Source of the DNA: Paratinospora sagittata
Taxonomy: Eukaryota; Streptophyta; Magnoliopsida; Ranunculales; Menispermaceae
Direction of reading: 5' to 3'
NCBI GenBank assembly: GCA_035771175.1
Contig: CM069608.1
Location: 24,248,519-24,312,518, forward strand
Length of the DNA stretch: 64,000 bases
In this document: piece by piece, positions 13,101 through 24,229 of the stretch
How positions within the stretch are numbered: position 1 is the stretch's first letter
How the letters are laid out: each line of letters begins with the position of its first letter
Made by a program: the position numbers and the translations under genes
Notes under the pieces: model-generated
What the model was told of the DNA's origin: nothing
Databases searched by the model: none
Seen by the model: only the letters and a program-made list of their open reading frames with translations

Positions 13101-13353
13101 TCAATGAGGAAACCCATATTAAAATAATTTATTTATTTGATAGATTAATATTAGGTTATAAAATTAAAATATAATTTAGTTAGAAGTTTGTTGTATTTAG
13201 AATTATACAATAAATTTTAGTATATAGGTTAAACTTGATACTTTGTATATATAGATTAGGGTGTTCTTAAAAAGCCACCCGACCAATAGTGTAAACCCAA
13301 GCCCACCCAACCCGAAATAGTCGGGTTGGGTCGGTCGGGTAGCTTTCACCTTA
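10156..13353. mobile_element. Ac/Ds-like non-autonomous hAT element, about 3.2 kb
   Basis: The ends are TAGGGGTGAAAC (10156) and GCTTTCACCTTA (ending 13353), inverted repeats close to the known Ac/Ds terminus (C/T)AGGGATGAAA. They are flanked by an 8-bp duplication with one mismatch (ACGATAAT 10148-10155, ACGACAAT 13354-13361), the size made by hAT transposases. GGGTTGGGTCGG-type motifs lie just inside both ends. The inside is AT-rich with no transposase ORF, so it is non-autonomous. It interrupts copia-B between the end of RNase H and the 3' LTR. Confidence 0.82.
10985..11840. repeat. internal degenerate repeats of the Ds-like element
   Basis: Five imperfect copies of an 80-110-bp unit built on 'attaaagttgggtataa', then 'gtgttaaaattagtttattc' and 'agtctatacttgcat', starting near 10990, 11440, 11605, 11700 and 11780. 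Copies are separated by other AT-rich DNA. Confidence 0.7.
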
Positions 13354-14863
13354 ACGACAATGGGCTTGGGACGAAAGGAGAGAATCAGCCAATTGATCAG
13401 ATGATGGAGTGTATTGGATGGTCAAATGCTTCCAAAGAACCTTTTCATGGATGAAGTAGTAATCTATTTCGATATGTTTGGTGTGGGCATGGAAAATGGG
13501 ATTGGCAGCTAGTTGAGTTGCACTGATGTTATCACATAAGAGAAGTGGGGGAGACGGCAAGATGACCTGCAATTCAACTAAAATCGACTCAATCCAAGAG
13601 AGCTCGGCTGCACCATTAGCTAAACTACGGTATTCGGATTCGACACTAGATCGGGAGACCACCCGTTGTTTCGACGAGGACCACGAGATGAGGTTGGAAC
13701 CCAAGAACGCACAATAGTCGTTAGTGCTCTGTCTATCATCGGTACAACTAGCCCAATCGGCGTCGATATAGCATAGAAGATGAAGATCAGGAGAAGTCGT
13801 CAAAATGAGCCCATGATGAACTGCAACATGCAAGTAGCGCAAAATACGCTTGACCACTTGCCAATGTGTTATAGTTGGGGCATGAAGGAATTGACAAACT
13901 TTGTTAACGACAAAGAAAATATCTGGGCGAGTGAGGGTACAGTATTAGAGAGCACCTATTATTTGCCGATAGGAAATAGGATCATCTAAAGGGGTTCCAT
14001 CATACAGTGACAATGTGTGACCAGATGCCATTAGAGTATATATATGGCTTTGATTCAAGCATCTGAGTACGTTATAGTACATCCAAAACATATTTGGATT
14101 GTGACAAGTGTAAAGAATTCTCCATGGCATGCACCTCAATACCCAAAAATAGCTTAAGGGACCTAAGTTTTTCAATGCAAATGACTTATTAAGATCACCA
14201 ATTAGTTGTTCAACAGTAGAATTATCGCTTCCCATGACTATTATATCGTCAACATAGACTAATACCACCAGCATAAGTGAGGAAGAATAAAAGATAAACA
14301 TAGAGGCATCAGCTCGGGAGACCACAAAACCCCCATTGAAATACGCGGCTACTGAGCTTGTGAAACCAAGCACTTGAAAATTGTTTTAGGCCATAGATGG
14401 CCTTGTGCAAGCGACAAACAAGAGGAGCGGAGGATGGAGTGACAAAGCCAGATGGCTGATCCATATAAACAACTTCAACGAGATCACCATTTAGAAAAGC
14501 ATTATGAACATCCAACTGGCAAAGAGGCCAACCGCGAGACAATGTTAAAGTGAGAACAATCCATATAGTTGGAGGTTTCACAACAGTGTTGAACGTCTCG
14601 AAATAGTCTAGTCCATAAACTTGATGGAATCCCTTGGCGACAAGGCGAGCTTTACGTCACGAAATAGAGACATCTGGGTTAAGTTTTAATTTAAACACCC
14701 ATTTGCACCCAACCACAGGTTGATCCTTAGGCAAAGGAACAAGAAAGCAAATGGAGTTTCTCTCCAGAGCACACAATTCAGCCTCCATAGGAGCGTGCCA
14801 TTCGGGAAAGAAAGAGCTTGTTTTATTGAAGTTGGCTCTGTTAATGCAGCAGAAGAGGAACAA
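13351..14863 (-). pseudogene. copia-B reverse transcriptase and RNase H, broken
   Basis: Minus strand, N to C: VGCKWVFKLKLNPDVSIS (near 14690), [20 protein letters not shown] (near 14510), [28 protein letters not shown] with the catalytic YVDD (near 14250), and RNase H with CYIDADWASCTDDR (near 13760) and TKHIEIDYYFIHEK (near 13470). Frameshifts near 14580 and 14370 and others split it. In an intact element this part copies the RNA genome into DNA. The Ds-like element truncates the C-terminal tail at 13354. Confidence 0.9.
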
Positions 14864-16546
14864 GTCGTGGCAGCCAATGCTTTTGGAAGAAAAATGTAGA
14901 ACTTCGCACGTGTTTGCATGGGGTAAATATTTGAGGAGGAAGGTGGCTTATGTGTAATTGAGGAAAATGGGATAACAGTAACAGCAACAGGCAATTGAGA
15001 AAAGGCCGCAACAGGTAAATTCTCCTCAGGTGGTGGTGAGGTAATGGGAGCAGGTGTTGAGGCCGAGACAGGGGAAATAGTGGGTGTAGCAGCAGATGTT
15101 GAAGGGAAATCAGGAGAAAAATGAGATGGGTGGGTCGTAGCAGGTGGGGAAGAAAATAATGGTAAAAGGGAGGAAGATAGGGCTGGGGAAGGCTTAGTAA
15201 TCTTAGAGAAAGGGAAAGATAACTCATAAAAAATCTTGTGTCTAGAAATGTAGACCAGGCCGGACTGAATGTGATGGCAAATGCACCCTTTATGAGACGT
15301 ACTATATCCCAAGAACACACATGGAGCAGAACGAAGTTCCAATTTGCAAGCATTATACGGCCTCAAGAAGGGATAACATGTGGCGCCAAACACCCGAAGA
15401 TGGTTGTACATGGGCGGCTTATTATAAAGTAGTTCGAATGGTGACACAGACTGCGTAACTGGAGACGGGAGACGATTAATAAGATACACGCTTGTCAAGA
15501 AAGCATACGACCAAAAAGATAAAGTAGCGTGACAATGAGTTAATAATGTAAGCCTCATCTCCACGACGTGTCTATTCTTGAGCTCAACACCACCATTTTG
15601 TTGAGGAGTATATGGGCAAGATACACGATGCGAAATTCCACTTGAGTTTAGATAGGGAGTAAGAACACGGAATTTACCACCCCAATTGCTTTGAATTGCC
15701 TTTATTTTTTTAGTTAAATTGTGTCTCAACCATCGCTTTAAAGAATAAGAAATATTTCAACGTCTCATCTTTGGATTTAAGAAAATACATCCAAGTGAAA
15801 CGAGAATAATCATCAATAAAGAGCAAAAAATACTGAGCACCAATAATTGAAGTAACCTAGGCAGGGCCCCAAACATCCGTATGTATTAAATCAAAGAGCA
15901 TTACAACAGAATTATTGTTCAAAATAAAAGGCAGCCTATGACTCTTGGCTAGCTGAAAAGATTCACAAAATCTAAAATATAACTTAAAGAAATATTTAAC
16001 TGTTGTGCACAACCAATAATAGATAGAGTACCAATTGCAGGGTGGCCTAATCTTCCATGCCAAACAACAACATTATTTGTTGCAGAAGTAGAGTAAACCG
16101 CAACAAAATTGGTGGAGACATCCGAAGAAGATGGAGACGTGTGCAATTTATAAAGACCTTTTTCAATTTTGTCACTGAAGAAGAACCCGATGTGTTTGTC
16201 GATCCTTGACCAAAAAGAAAGACGGATGAAACTCAATGAACACATCGTTATCCAGACATAGGCGAGAAACACTAACAAACTGTTTAGATATATGAAGAAC
16301 ATGCATAACAGAAGAAAGTTGAATAGACTTAAACTGAGATGGAAAAGAAAATTGGCCAGTATGTTGGATCGAAATGAGCTTACCATCACCCACCATTACT
16401 TGTTCCGAGCCTTGATAAGTTGATGGATTATGCAGCGCATTAAAATCAGGGGTGAGATGATAAATCGCACTCGAATCAAAGTACCAAGAGTCATCCACAA
16501 GAGTAGACGAATTTGCAGGCTGAGATGCAGAGAATAACGCAGCCAT
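14864..16546 (-). pseudogene. copia-B protease and integrase, broken
   Basis: The protease region reads WYFDSSA near 16490, where the usual active-site triplet DSG is DSS. The GAG-pre-integrase motif WHGRLGHPAIG is near 16050. Integrase starts with LIHTDVWGPA near 15870 and continues with a YTPQQNGGVELKNRHVVE stretch near 15590, where the usual NGVAE reads NGGVE. A Pro/Ser-rich linker to RT follows (15250-14950). Frames shift near 16170, 15950 and 15730. Confidence 0.85.
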
Positions 16547-16619
16547 AAATGGTTGAGCAGGAGGTGCTGGCTGATGCGGCGTGGAACTAAAAACAGGAAA
16601 ACGAGGTTGATATGCAAGA

Positions 16620-17601
16620 TTAGTATGATTGTAACAGTTTAGTGCTATATGACCTAGCTTGCCAAAAATCTGGCATTGCGGTCTAGTACCAGATTGAAAT
16701 GAATTCCCACGAGGGCGCCATTAACCAAGTGGTCGACCAAGAAAACCCATATGAGCATTGTTGGGTTGAAATCCATAAGCCGGAGGGTGCTGTTGAGACT
16801 GCTTCTAGAAAGAGGATTGAGGACCTTTCTGAGCATTACCAAACGGACGATGATGTGGGTTTGATTTCGGACCACTAAGCATGGCAACGTTAGCTTGAGG
16901 AATCAGTAAAGAGTTGACAAAACTTTGACACTTCAACCTGAGATCAAAATTAAGAAGACTATGAACTTCCTCAAGGGTTGGCAGATCTGCTCTAGAATTA
17001 ATTGAAGTGACAAAAGCATTGTATTCAGCCCTAAGCCCTTGAAACAAATAAATCAGTTGATCTTTATTGGAAACAAGCTCACCAATAGAGATGAGCTGAT
17101 CGATCAACGTATTCAACTTAAGCATGTACTCATCGACGGATAAACCACATTTCTTAATAGATTGAATCTTGGATCTGAGCTCCAGCAGCCGAGAACTAGA
17201 AACTGCTGCATATGCCGAGCCAATGCATTCCAAATTTCACACGCAAAATTATACCCTATAATTTGGCTAACCAGAGATTCGGATAATGAAGAATAAAACC
17301 AACTCATAACTAATCAATCACAACAATGCCACCACACATACAATGGATTAACCTCGATTTGCAGAGGATCAATAAATTTCAGAGAACAAACTTTAGTAGA
17401 ATCAATATGATCTTTTAACCCATTAGCAGTCAAAACATTCAGTAACTAATTTTTCCATAGCAAATAGTTGTTACGATCTAACTTGATAGACAATGGTTAA
17501 GTAAGACCAGGTAACTTCATACTTACAGGAGTTATTGGAGCTCGATCTGTTGCCCTTGATGATTCAGGAGTGACCATTGGAGATTGTGATTGTGTTTCCA
17601 T
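16620..17601 (-). pseudogene. copia-B gag (UBN2-type), broken
   Basis: The start codon on the minus strand is at 17601, 29 bases downstream of the primer-binding site (METQSQSPMVTPESS). An early stop near 17500 and a frameshift near 17230 separate the N-terminus from the best-preserved part (17233-16805): LRSKIQSIKKCGLSVDEYML and LIDQLISIGELVSNKDQLIY, typical of the plant copia gag domain UBN2. The zinc knuckle near 16670 reads CQIFGKLGHIALNC, so the second cysteine of CX2C is a phenylalanine. Confidence 0.85.
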
Positions 17602-17629
17602 TTGGATTGAAGTGAGTTCTTACAATGTT

Positions 17630-17642
17630 GGCTCTGATACCA
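17630..17642 (-). promoter_or_regulatory. primer-binding site of copia-B
   Basis: On the minus strand TGGTATCAGAGCC directly follows the 5' LTR. It is complementary to the 3' end of initiator tRNA-Met, the usual plant LTR-element primer. Confidence 0.93.
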
Positions 17643-17899
17643 TGAAAACAAAGCTGTAATAAACCAGAATAGAAAAAACGACGAGAGAATAAAGAAGGAG
17701 AGAGTCAAAGAATGTGAGGAGAGGAAGCACTGTTTTACTGTTATTCCAACTCAACAAAGACAATACAGAACATTACAATTCATACAACAGTATAGCAAAC
17801 TTTGGACATGTGCCAGCTGCTGGTTGGATGATCGAAATCTAAAGTCAAGTAATTAACTGTGGTAAACCACCTCACGTAACTTCTGAACATTGGTTAACA
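17643..17899 (-). repeat. 5' LTR of copia-B
   Basis: A 257-bp direct repeat of 9863-10118, with TG...CA ends on the minus strand. The host LINE resumes immediately outside, after the AAGGG duplication. Confidence 0.95.
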
Positions 17900-18277
17900 A
17901 AGGGCCTTTGGAGGACGTCACCGATGTTGAGCTTGTTACGGGCTAAAATCCAACCAAACACTTTGATTCTAAAAGGGACGTGTGTTTTCCAAATGAGAGA
18001 AACTAGGTGAAAAGGTTTAAAAGAGCTATCATCAATTAAAAAATTGAAAAAAAGGACTTGCATGAAAAAAACTCGGAAGAATGAAGGGACCATGAGAATC
18101 GATCTTGACTTAGAGAGCAGCAAACCTAATTCACTAGTAAAACCAACGAGTTTAATTCAACTTGTTGGTCAACAATGAGAGGAGGAAGAAATAAATTCCA
18201 TTGTATAGCATTTTGGATATCCACACTTGAAATGAAATGAGAAATATTATGATTTGGATAGATAGAGATATGGTACA
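17900..18277 (-). pseudogene. LINE ORF2 fragment 2: zf-RVT start
   Basis: Minus-strand similarity to the region between RT and the end of plant LINE ORF2: DRFSWSLHSS-like start near 18090, then LIWKTHVPFRIKVFGWILAR and NKLNIGDVLQRPF (17990-17905). The protein breaks off at the copia-B target duplication and resumes at 9857. Upstream it is cut by the solo LTR at 18278-20366. Stops are present. Confidence 0.85.
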
Positions 18278-18529
18278 TGTTGGCCCTGATATGTCCAAGA
18301 GGGGAGTGAATTGGACACTTAGCAGATTTTAACCTTTCTTAATAATGTGTGGATTAATGAAAGCAGATTAAACAACGTATAGCAAATAGATACAGTAAGT
18401 GTAAATGAGACAATGCAATCACGATTTATAGTGGTTTGGCATCGCTTGCATCCACTGCCTAACCTCCTAAGTTACGATTTGTTCAAACTCCACTATGGAC
18501 CTTCTTACGGGTAAAGATCAAACCGATAC

Positions 18530-18690
18530 ACTTTTTCAACTTACGGGTGTGAGAACTACCGTTTCTCAACTTACGGGTGTGAGAAGACTATTTCTCAACT
18601 TCCGGGTATGAGAGGATCGTTTCTCAACTTGCGGGTGTGAGAAGACCGTTTCTCAACTTTCGGGTGTGAGAGAACCGTTGCAACTTTGAG
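18530..18690 (-). repeat. tandem short hairpin-like units in the solo LTR
   Basis: Five or six copies of a roughly 30-bp unit, 'ttctcaacttacgggtgtgagaa' type, each with TTCTCA and TGAGAA arms that can pair. This is the counterpart of the units at 33140-33400 in the plus-strand relative. Confidence 0.85.
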
Positions 18691-19424
18691 CAACACTTAC
18701 TCTTGCCTAGTGACTAACCAGTCACTGCAAACTGAATACTTGATGAGATATGATTCTCTTTACTTAGAATCAAAGTGATACTTACAAAGCTTTAGATTGA
18801 ACCTTCTGTTACCATAGCTTCAGCAAAAAATGTATGATGAAGTTTGGCTGAAAAATAGGTTCAAAGAGCTTTTGTCTTTTTCAATGGATTTTGAAAATGA
18901 TGAAGATGAAAATCAATCAATCCAGAAGACTTGATGTTTTTCTTTCAAAATGATTGCAAGTTCAAGCACGATTGAAAGACGACTAACTTTCGAAAAGTTA
19001 TTTGCACAAGTAAAAACTGTTAATACGTTTTTGAATGAATATCAGTTTTCGTATATATGATTCTCTTTCGGCTCTAAGGCAACACATATATATAGAAATA
19101 ACAAAGGCGCAATGAACTTTGTGAATTTTGGCACTCTAGGTTATTTCAAATACAACGTCTACATTTTTTCCCGAAATGGATCGATTCAGCTTTGTGTATA
19201 GTACTGCGATAACACCTGAATCATTTGATCATTCACGAAAAAGAAATGTTCTGACAAAGTATTAGAACGTTCAAAATGTTTTGAAAAGTTTTTGTACGGT
19301 TTTGAAACGTTTTGAAAATTTTTTGTACGGTTATGAAAAAGTTAACAAAAATAGTGTCAGTGTCAGAACAATAACATTGTTGAATTAGCATCCCGATGCT
19401 TAATATCAACTTTGTCGTTTTGTT

Positions 19425-19985
19425 CCTTGAGGGCGCTCATGAAGCATAAGCGTCTTGCTAAACAGTGAAGTGAGTGCGCTACTAAATCATAAGCGACCTG
19501 ACTTACTTTGACAATTAAAAGACTCAAATCATGAGGGCGCTACTTCGACAGTTAGCGTCCTACTTTTTTTTAAAAACACATAAACGCACAAGGGCGCTAC
19601 TCACAAGTAAGCGTCCTACCTTGTTTTAAAACAAACTTAAACAGTATTAAGTACGCCGAAGAAGAGTAAGCGTCCTGAGAGTTATTAGATTGATTCTAAA
19701 TATGAGGCCGCTCCTACACAAGTAGCGTCCTGATAGTTTATTCAACTTATAATTATCAAGAGTCCTTAAAGGTAGAAATCAATTAAAAACTAAGAGAACT
19801 TCTAGCGAGCTGAAATTAAGTCAGCGTCCTGACACATTCAAAGATTAACTAAAGGAAGGCCGCTACTTACAAGTAAGCATCATGATAAATCAGTTCAATT
19901 CAACCTTTAGCGTCCTAATATTTTATTAGCGTCCTGACTCATCAAGTTCAGGAGGGCATTGCTAAAACATTAGCGTCTCGAAAGA
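19425..19985 (-). repeat. array of GGGCGCT/AGCGTCC imperfect hairpins
   Basis: About nine units of the type 'gggcgctactnnnnagtnagcgtcct' (for example near 19540, 19590, 19640 and 19710), spaced irregularly by 30-70 bp. Arms pair with one or two G.T pairs. This is the reverse-oriented counterpart of 31468-32130. Confidence 0.85.
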
Positions 19986-20371
19986 CTCTATTAAAACGGT
20001 TTTTGATTTCTCGATTAAAACTCGATAAAAACATGATATTTTTTTATTAAATCAAATATGCAAACGATTGAAAATCAATCCGATTAAAACATGCAGTCAT
20101 GCATATTGTTGAATCAAATGGCATAGAAAGTTCTACAATCTATCATAATCTAGTCATACTACCGAACATCGTCAAATGATCATGGTCTTCAAGTAGATCT
20201 TTAATACGTTTGCCATGCATCATTGATTCTTTCAAAACCTTCAAGTAAGATTAGATATGCCATGTATGCAATAATATCATAAACAAAATGTGGTTTGTAA
20301 TCATCAAAATATCTTTCATATTAGGGACATATTCTTGTAAGGGACATGAGGATAATTAGTTCAACAGTATA

Positions 20372-20913
20372 ATCAAGGAAAAATCTCCACTAAATGAAGA
20401 CTGAAAAGCCATCGATCTTCCAAAAAGAGTAATGACCTTCCATCCCCCACAATTGGGTTCATATGAGGAATCAAATCGAGTAGCAATGACACAAAGAATT
20501 TCAATGGGCTTCTAAATGTAGTTTTAACTTTAGGTATTACTCCTCTACCCCAATCAATCAGACCATATTTTCTTGTGATAATCTTTGCCTATTAAGATTG
20601 ATGATCCTTGAAAAGTCTCCACAACCATTTAGCACAAAGTGCCTTGTTTCTTATCATGATTTTGCCGATCCCAAGGCCTCCCTCACTCACTGGCTTTTGG
20701 ATGTCTTCCAACTGATTAAATGTGACCCTTTACTTTTGTCAACCCTTTTCCATAGAAACGTTTTAATTTTCCTTTCAATAACTCGCGCAACTCCTGACGG
20801 CATTTTGAAAATAGAGAGAAAGAGATAATATGTAGGGATTGCACCAAGAACTGAGTTAATAAGAACTAATCTTCCCCCCTTTGAAAGGAACCCTCTTTTC
20901 CACCCATCCAACC
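20372..20913 (-). pseudogene. LINE ORF2 fragment 1: RT C-terminal part
   Basis: Minus strand from 20911: DGWKRGFLSKGGRLVLINSV and PTYYLFLSIFKMPSGVARVI, then FLWKRVDKSKGSHLISW and, after a stop, EGGLGIGKIMIRNKALCAKW near 20630. This is the conserved segment after the RT palm in plant non-LTR elements. RT proper is missing upstream, where an LTR-like TGTTATACCC sequence begins at 20914. The coding order 20913 to 9367, once the two later insertions are set aside, is collinear with the family. Confidence 0.9.
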
Positions 20914-21560
20914 TGTTATACCCAAAATTAAATCAACTCCGAGTCATAAATAAAGTTGTGCCAGAACCAAGAACAATACCTCGACCAAGGCCAAAACACA
21001 CCTTGCCTTGGCCAAGGCCGAGGTGCAACATGCCTCGGCCAAACGCCTGACACACCGCATGCCCTACCTCGGCCAACGGCCGACGCACCACATGCCTCGG
21101 CCATTGACCAAGGCACAACATACCTCTGCCAATGGCCAACACACAACATGCCTCGACCAAAGACCGAGGCACAACATATCTCGACCAATGGCCAAGACAT
21201 CACAAGCCTCAGCCATGACCAAGGCAACCTCATGCCTTGGCCATGGCCGAGGAAACACACGCCTTGGCCACGGTCAATGCAACACACGCTTCAGCTCCAA
21301 CAGAAGGCATCTCTCGAGCCTAGCCATGGCCACCCCAAGCCTTGGCCAAAAAATCCTTCTCGACACGTTGCTCACAACTCAGATACGGCATAGAAAGAAT
21401 CTTGAGACATAAAATTACGAGCCAACTCCAGATGAGAAAAAACACAAATCAGTCCCACGGATGTAGCACAACATTAAATGCAAAGATCACCTAATTGTCA
21501 CTATAAAAAAAGACTCCATTCTTTAGAAGCAGGTATGCACGAAACCTCCAGTAATTTTTT
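20914..21560 (+). mobile_element. LTR-like sequence starting TGTTATACCC (family and right end uncertain)
   Basis: It begins TGTTATACCCAAAATTAA, a start seen in plant Ty3-gypsy LTRs, exactly where LINE similarity stops. It has a GC-rich tandem array (20978-21290) and then a TATA-like 'cactataaaaaaagactcc' near 21500. No internal domains or second terminus are recognised, so this may be a truncated LTR. Confidence 0.5.
20978..21290. repeat. 28-bp minisatellite of palindromic units
   Basis: About eleven units of the type 'gcctcggccaatggccgaggcacaacat'-like sequence. Each contains a GCCTCGGCCA...TGGCCGAGGC core that can form a hairpin, and several pairs of changes keep the pairing. Overlapping ORFs on both strands here are by-products of the repeat. 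Confidence 0.9.
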
Positions 21561-21747
21561 TTTCAATCTTTGTTAAAAAAGTTATTGATAATATAACTAC
21601 TATTACTCTTCAAAAGTCTCGAACTCTACTTTTGTAACTCCACTTAACAAAAGCCTTTTATTTTTCATTATAAAAGAAGATGATCGAAATTTGAATCCCA
21701 TAGCTAACTTTTGCAAGCAAATGAAAAATAAACGACAACAAGGATAC

Positions 21748-22058
21748 CTGAGTGAGCTGCATAAGCGAGTCCTCCCTTTTAAGATCAAAATCCCCTCCTT
21801 GAATCTCTTGAGCCTCCTCACTTTGGACTCCCACCTTAGTGTTTTGATTCACATACTCGATGAAGTCGATGACCTCCTCCATCAGGGCCGAGTCCGAAAG
21901 CATTGAGCATGGAGCTCTCTTTTTTTTGCTGGGGGAAGAACTCTGGGAAACTTTCTTCTTCCTCATCCTCGAACACAAGGCATGAGGAGTTGGACTGGAT
22001 GTAGGTTTAGAGGGTGGAGGAGCATAGCCAACCTTACTAAATTGAGCAAAAGCGAAGC
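21748..22058 (-). CDS. possible single coding exon, unrecognised
   Basis: On the minus strand an acceptor (GAGTAG/GCTTCGC at 22058) and donor (ACTCAG/GTATCC at 21748) bound about 311 bases open in one frame, encoding a Pro/Ser-rich then Lys-rich stretch (PSKPTSSPTPHALC, KKKVSQSSSPSKKKRAP) and an acidic part (SALMEEVIDFIEYVNQNTK). I do not recognise the family. No adjoining exon was found, so it may be a gene or transposon fragment, or chance. Confidence 0.25.
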
Positions 22059-22602
22059 CTACTCAATCAAAGTGTAAATACACAACAATAACACATGTAA
22101 CATGGCAACATTATAATTAAAGGGTAAATACACAACAGTAACAGGTGTGGCAAGAAACAAGAAACAAAAGAAAAAATGAGTAATAAATGTTGAATACACT
22201 AAACGTACACCGGCGTAACGCACTTAAAAACACAGTCAGCATGTGTCTCTGGGATATACATCGATTCGCGCAACACACTCAAGATCGATTCACATCCAAG
22301 GGACACGGTGATTGCAGTTTTATCTGCAATTATAGAGACAAATACAATGAATTAACCACTATAATTAAGAATTTATGCAAAGTTTCACAAGTTACATCAA
22401 GCCCTAGTCTAACAATTTAGCTCATGCTTAAAAATGAAATGAAAGACATAATTGCACTAAACATGCTCATCATCATTGTTCAAATTAAGCAAAATAGAAT
22501 CAAATAAAAGAGAGGTAAAGAATGGTCAATTTCATAGAACCCAAATCAGCCCCTCCTAGTTTTGATCCCTAATTAGGCAACCATTTTTCAAGTTTCCTTG
22601 TG
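22059..22602. other. intergenic DNA, nothing recognised
   Basis: AT-rich sequence with no domain or repeat structure. Two similar 'gggtaaatacacaacaataac' stretches occur near 22070 and 22123. Confidence 0.4.
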
Positions 22603-23327
22603 TGTTGGACACCCAAGAGGGGGGTGAATTGGGTGTTACGGTTGGTTTTGACAAATTCTAAGTTTCTTAGTGGAATTCTTTTAAATAACGCAAGTTTAAG
22701 CTTTAAAAATCAATGTGCGTGAATGAAAAGTGCAGAAATAAATAAGAGAAGGCACAAAAAATTTTACGAGGTTCGAAAAACCTCTTCCTACATTCATGCC
22801 CCGAGAAACCATCTCTTGGATTCGACTATACTTAGTTCATTTTAAGAATGTGAACCAAACCGTTACAATGTCTTTTTAGAGGTTCAAGAAAAACCTATCC
22901 TCTTCACAAGCTTAGGACAAATCACTTGTTCCTTTGTAATACTCCAAAATTTTCATAAACTTATAAAATAGATAACCAATAAATAAATAAGTAAAAATCA
23001 ATATTTTCATCACCATTACTATCTACATGCCACAAAATTAGAAAATTAGTATAGTATAAATTTATTTTGAGCCCATGTCAATGGTCAAGTCCAAAGGCCA
23101 AACCCAATATAACGTCAAGATGAATATTAAGATCAAGCCCAAGTCCAAGCCCAACACCTAAAATGTTATAAAGCCCAAAGCCCAAGTCCAATACTATGAT
23201 AATTATTGGTGGAATTATTGATGAGCAAGGTCAAAAGTGGGTTACAAGCGTAAGGCTATGATTTTTTTAAGAGTTTTTAATTGAGTGGTGATCATTGAAT
23301 AAACCTAGCATGAACAAACTATAAATA

Positions 23328-23843
23328 TGTAACACCCCGTAGTTTTAATTAAATACATACGTTGAATTACGCGTATATCGAGATGTATAATACACATATT
23401 TTATACGTGGGAGCCAACGATACGCGTGTATGATTAGTAAATAAATAAAATTATAAAATGAAGATGATACATATGGGATCATCCTATATGGGGGCTTACA
23501 AGTTAAAAAATGGAGTTGAATTAAATTGATTAATTTATGGGGTTGGTTAATTAAATATGTGGATTGGAGTATGATTTAATGACTTAATGAATGGTATGAT
23601 TTAATGCATAAAAGTTAAATATTAAGATGAAATAGTTGCTTTATTAAGTTAGATGAGGTGTATTGGATCATTGTTTATATAAAATATCATCTCTCTCATT
23701 TCTAATCTCTCTCACCGTTTAAATAAAAAAGAAAAAAGAAAAGAAAAGAAGAATAGAAAAAGAAGTTGCAGAGAAGAAAGAAGAACGAACAGATGAAGAG
23801 AAGAAGGAAGAGGAGAACGAAGGGAGAAACGTGAGATTCGCGT
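23328..23843 (+). repeat. truncated 5' LTR of gypsy-A
   Basis: Nearly identical to the first 515 bp of the 3' LTR, including the 'gatacatatgggatcatcc' stretch and the purine-rich tract near 23730-23830. Confidence 0.93.
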
Positions 23844-24229
23844 CTTCGATGATGATATCTGCAATTGAACCAAGAAATGAGAGGAGCATGAATAGCACCT
23901 CGGAATTATCTTGTAGTCACTGAGAGAGCACCGATTGAGTGCCAAGCTCGGTGAATATGAGTTTTGAATATACTTAAGATGAGACTTTTTGGATCACGTG
24001 ACTAGTTTAAATAGTATCTTTAAGGATGCTGGGAAGGTTAAAGTGATCATAGAACTGTTGAAACTGATTTCAATGATGGAAATCAGAAGTTCTCTGGTAT
24101 TAGTTATGTGTTATAGAAAGTGCGTGGAAAGTTCTTTGAAGCTATCTGTTCCACTCATGAAACTAAACCAGATGAATGCTCTATAATGTGTGGACCGTTG
24201 TGCATGGAAGCTCTCACAGTATTAAATGT

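Larger units (their letters stand above)
9863..17899 (-). mobile_element. complete Ty1-copia retrotransposon (copia-B), split by a Ds-like element
   Basis: LTRs at 9863-10118 and 17643-17899 both have TG...CA ends (TGTTAACC... on the minus strand) and are flanked by the same 5-bp duplication (AAGGG at 9858-9862 and 17900-17904). A tRNA-Met-type primer-binding site (TGGTATCAGAGCC) sits directly inside the 5' LTR, and a G-rich polypurine tract precedes the 3' LTR. Without the Ds-like insertion at 10156-13353 it is about 4.8 kb, normal for this group. The LTRs differ at roughly one base in seven by eye, so this is an old insertion. It lies inside a LINE. Confidence 0.95.
18278..20366 (-). mobile_element. 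SIRE-like solo LTR, minus strand, about 2.1 kb
   Basis: On the plus strand it starts TGTTGGCCCTGATATGTCC and ends GTTCAACA. Flanks are GTACA (18273-18277) and GTATA (20367-20371), a 5-bp duplication with one mismatch. Read on the minus strand, its first 100 bases align with those of the plus-strand LTR at 30859 (TATTTTGATGAT(C/T)ACAAA), and both carry the GGACGCT/AGCGCCC hairpin array. No internal region is left, so it is a solo LTR formed by LTR-LTR recombination. It splits the LINE. Confidence 0.88.

Noticed and set aside
14841..15353. 170-residue minus-strand ORF rich in Leu, Pro and His
   Set aside because: It is a shifted-frame reading of the Pro/Ser-rich copia-B linker, which has its own reading in the integrase frame.
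20928..21412. Overlapping ORFs of 64-145 residues on both strands
   Set aside because: They follow from a 28-bp repeat unit without stops. Products are periodic (PRPW, MPRP types) on both strands and show no domain.
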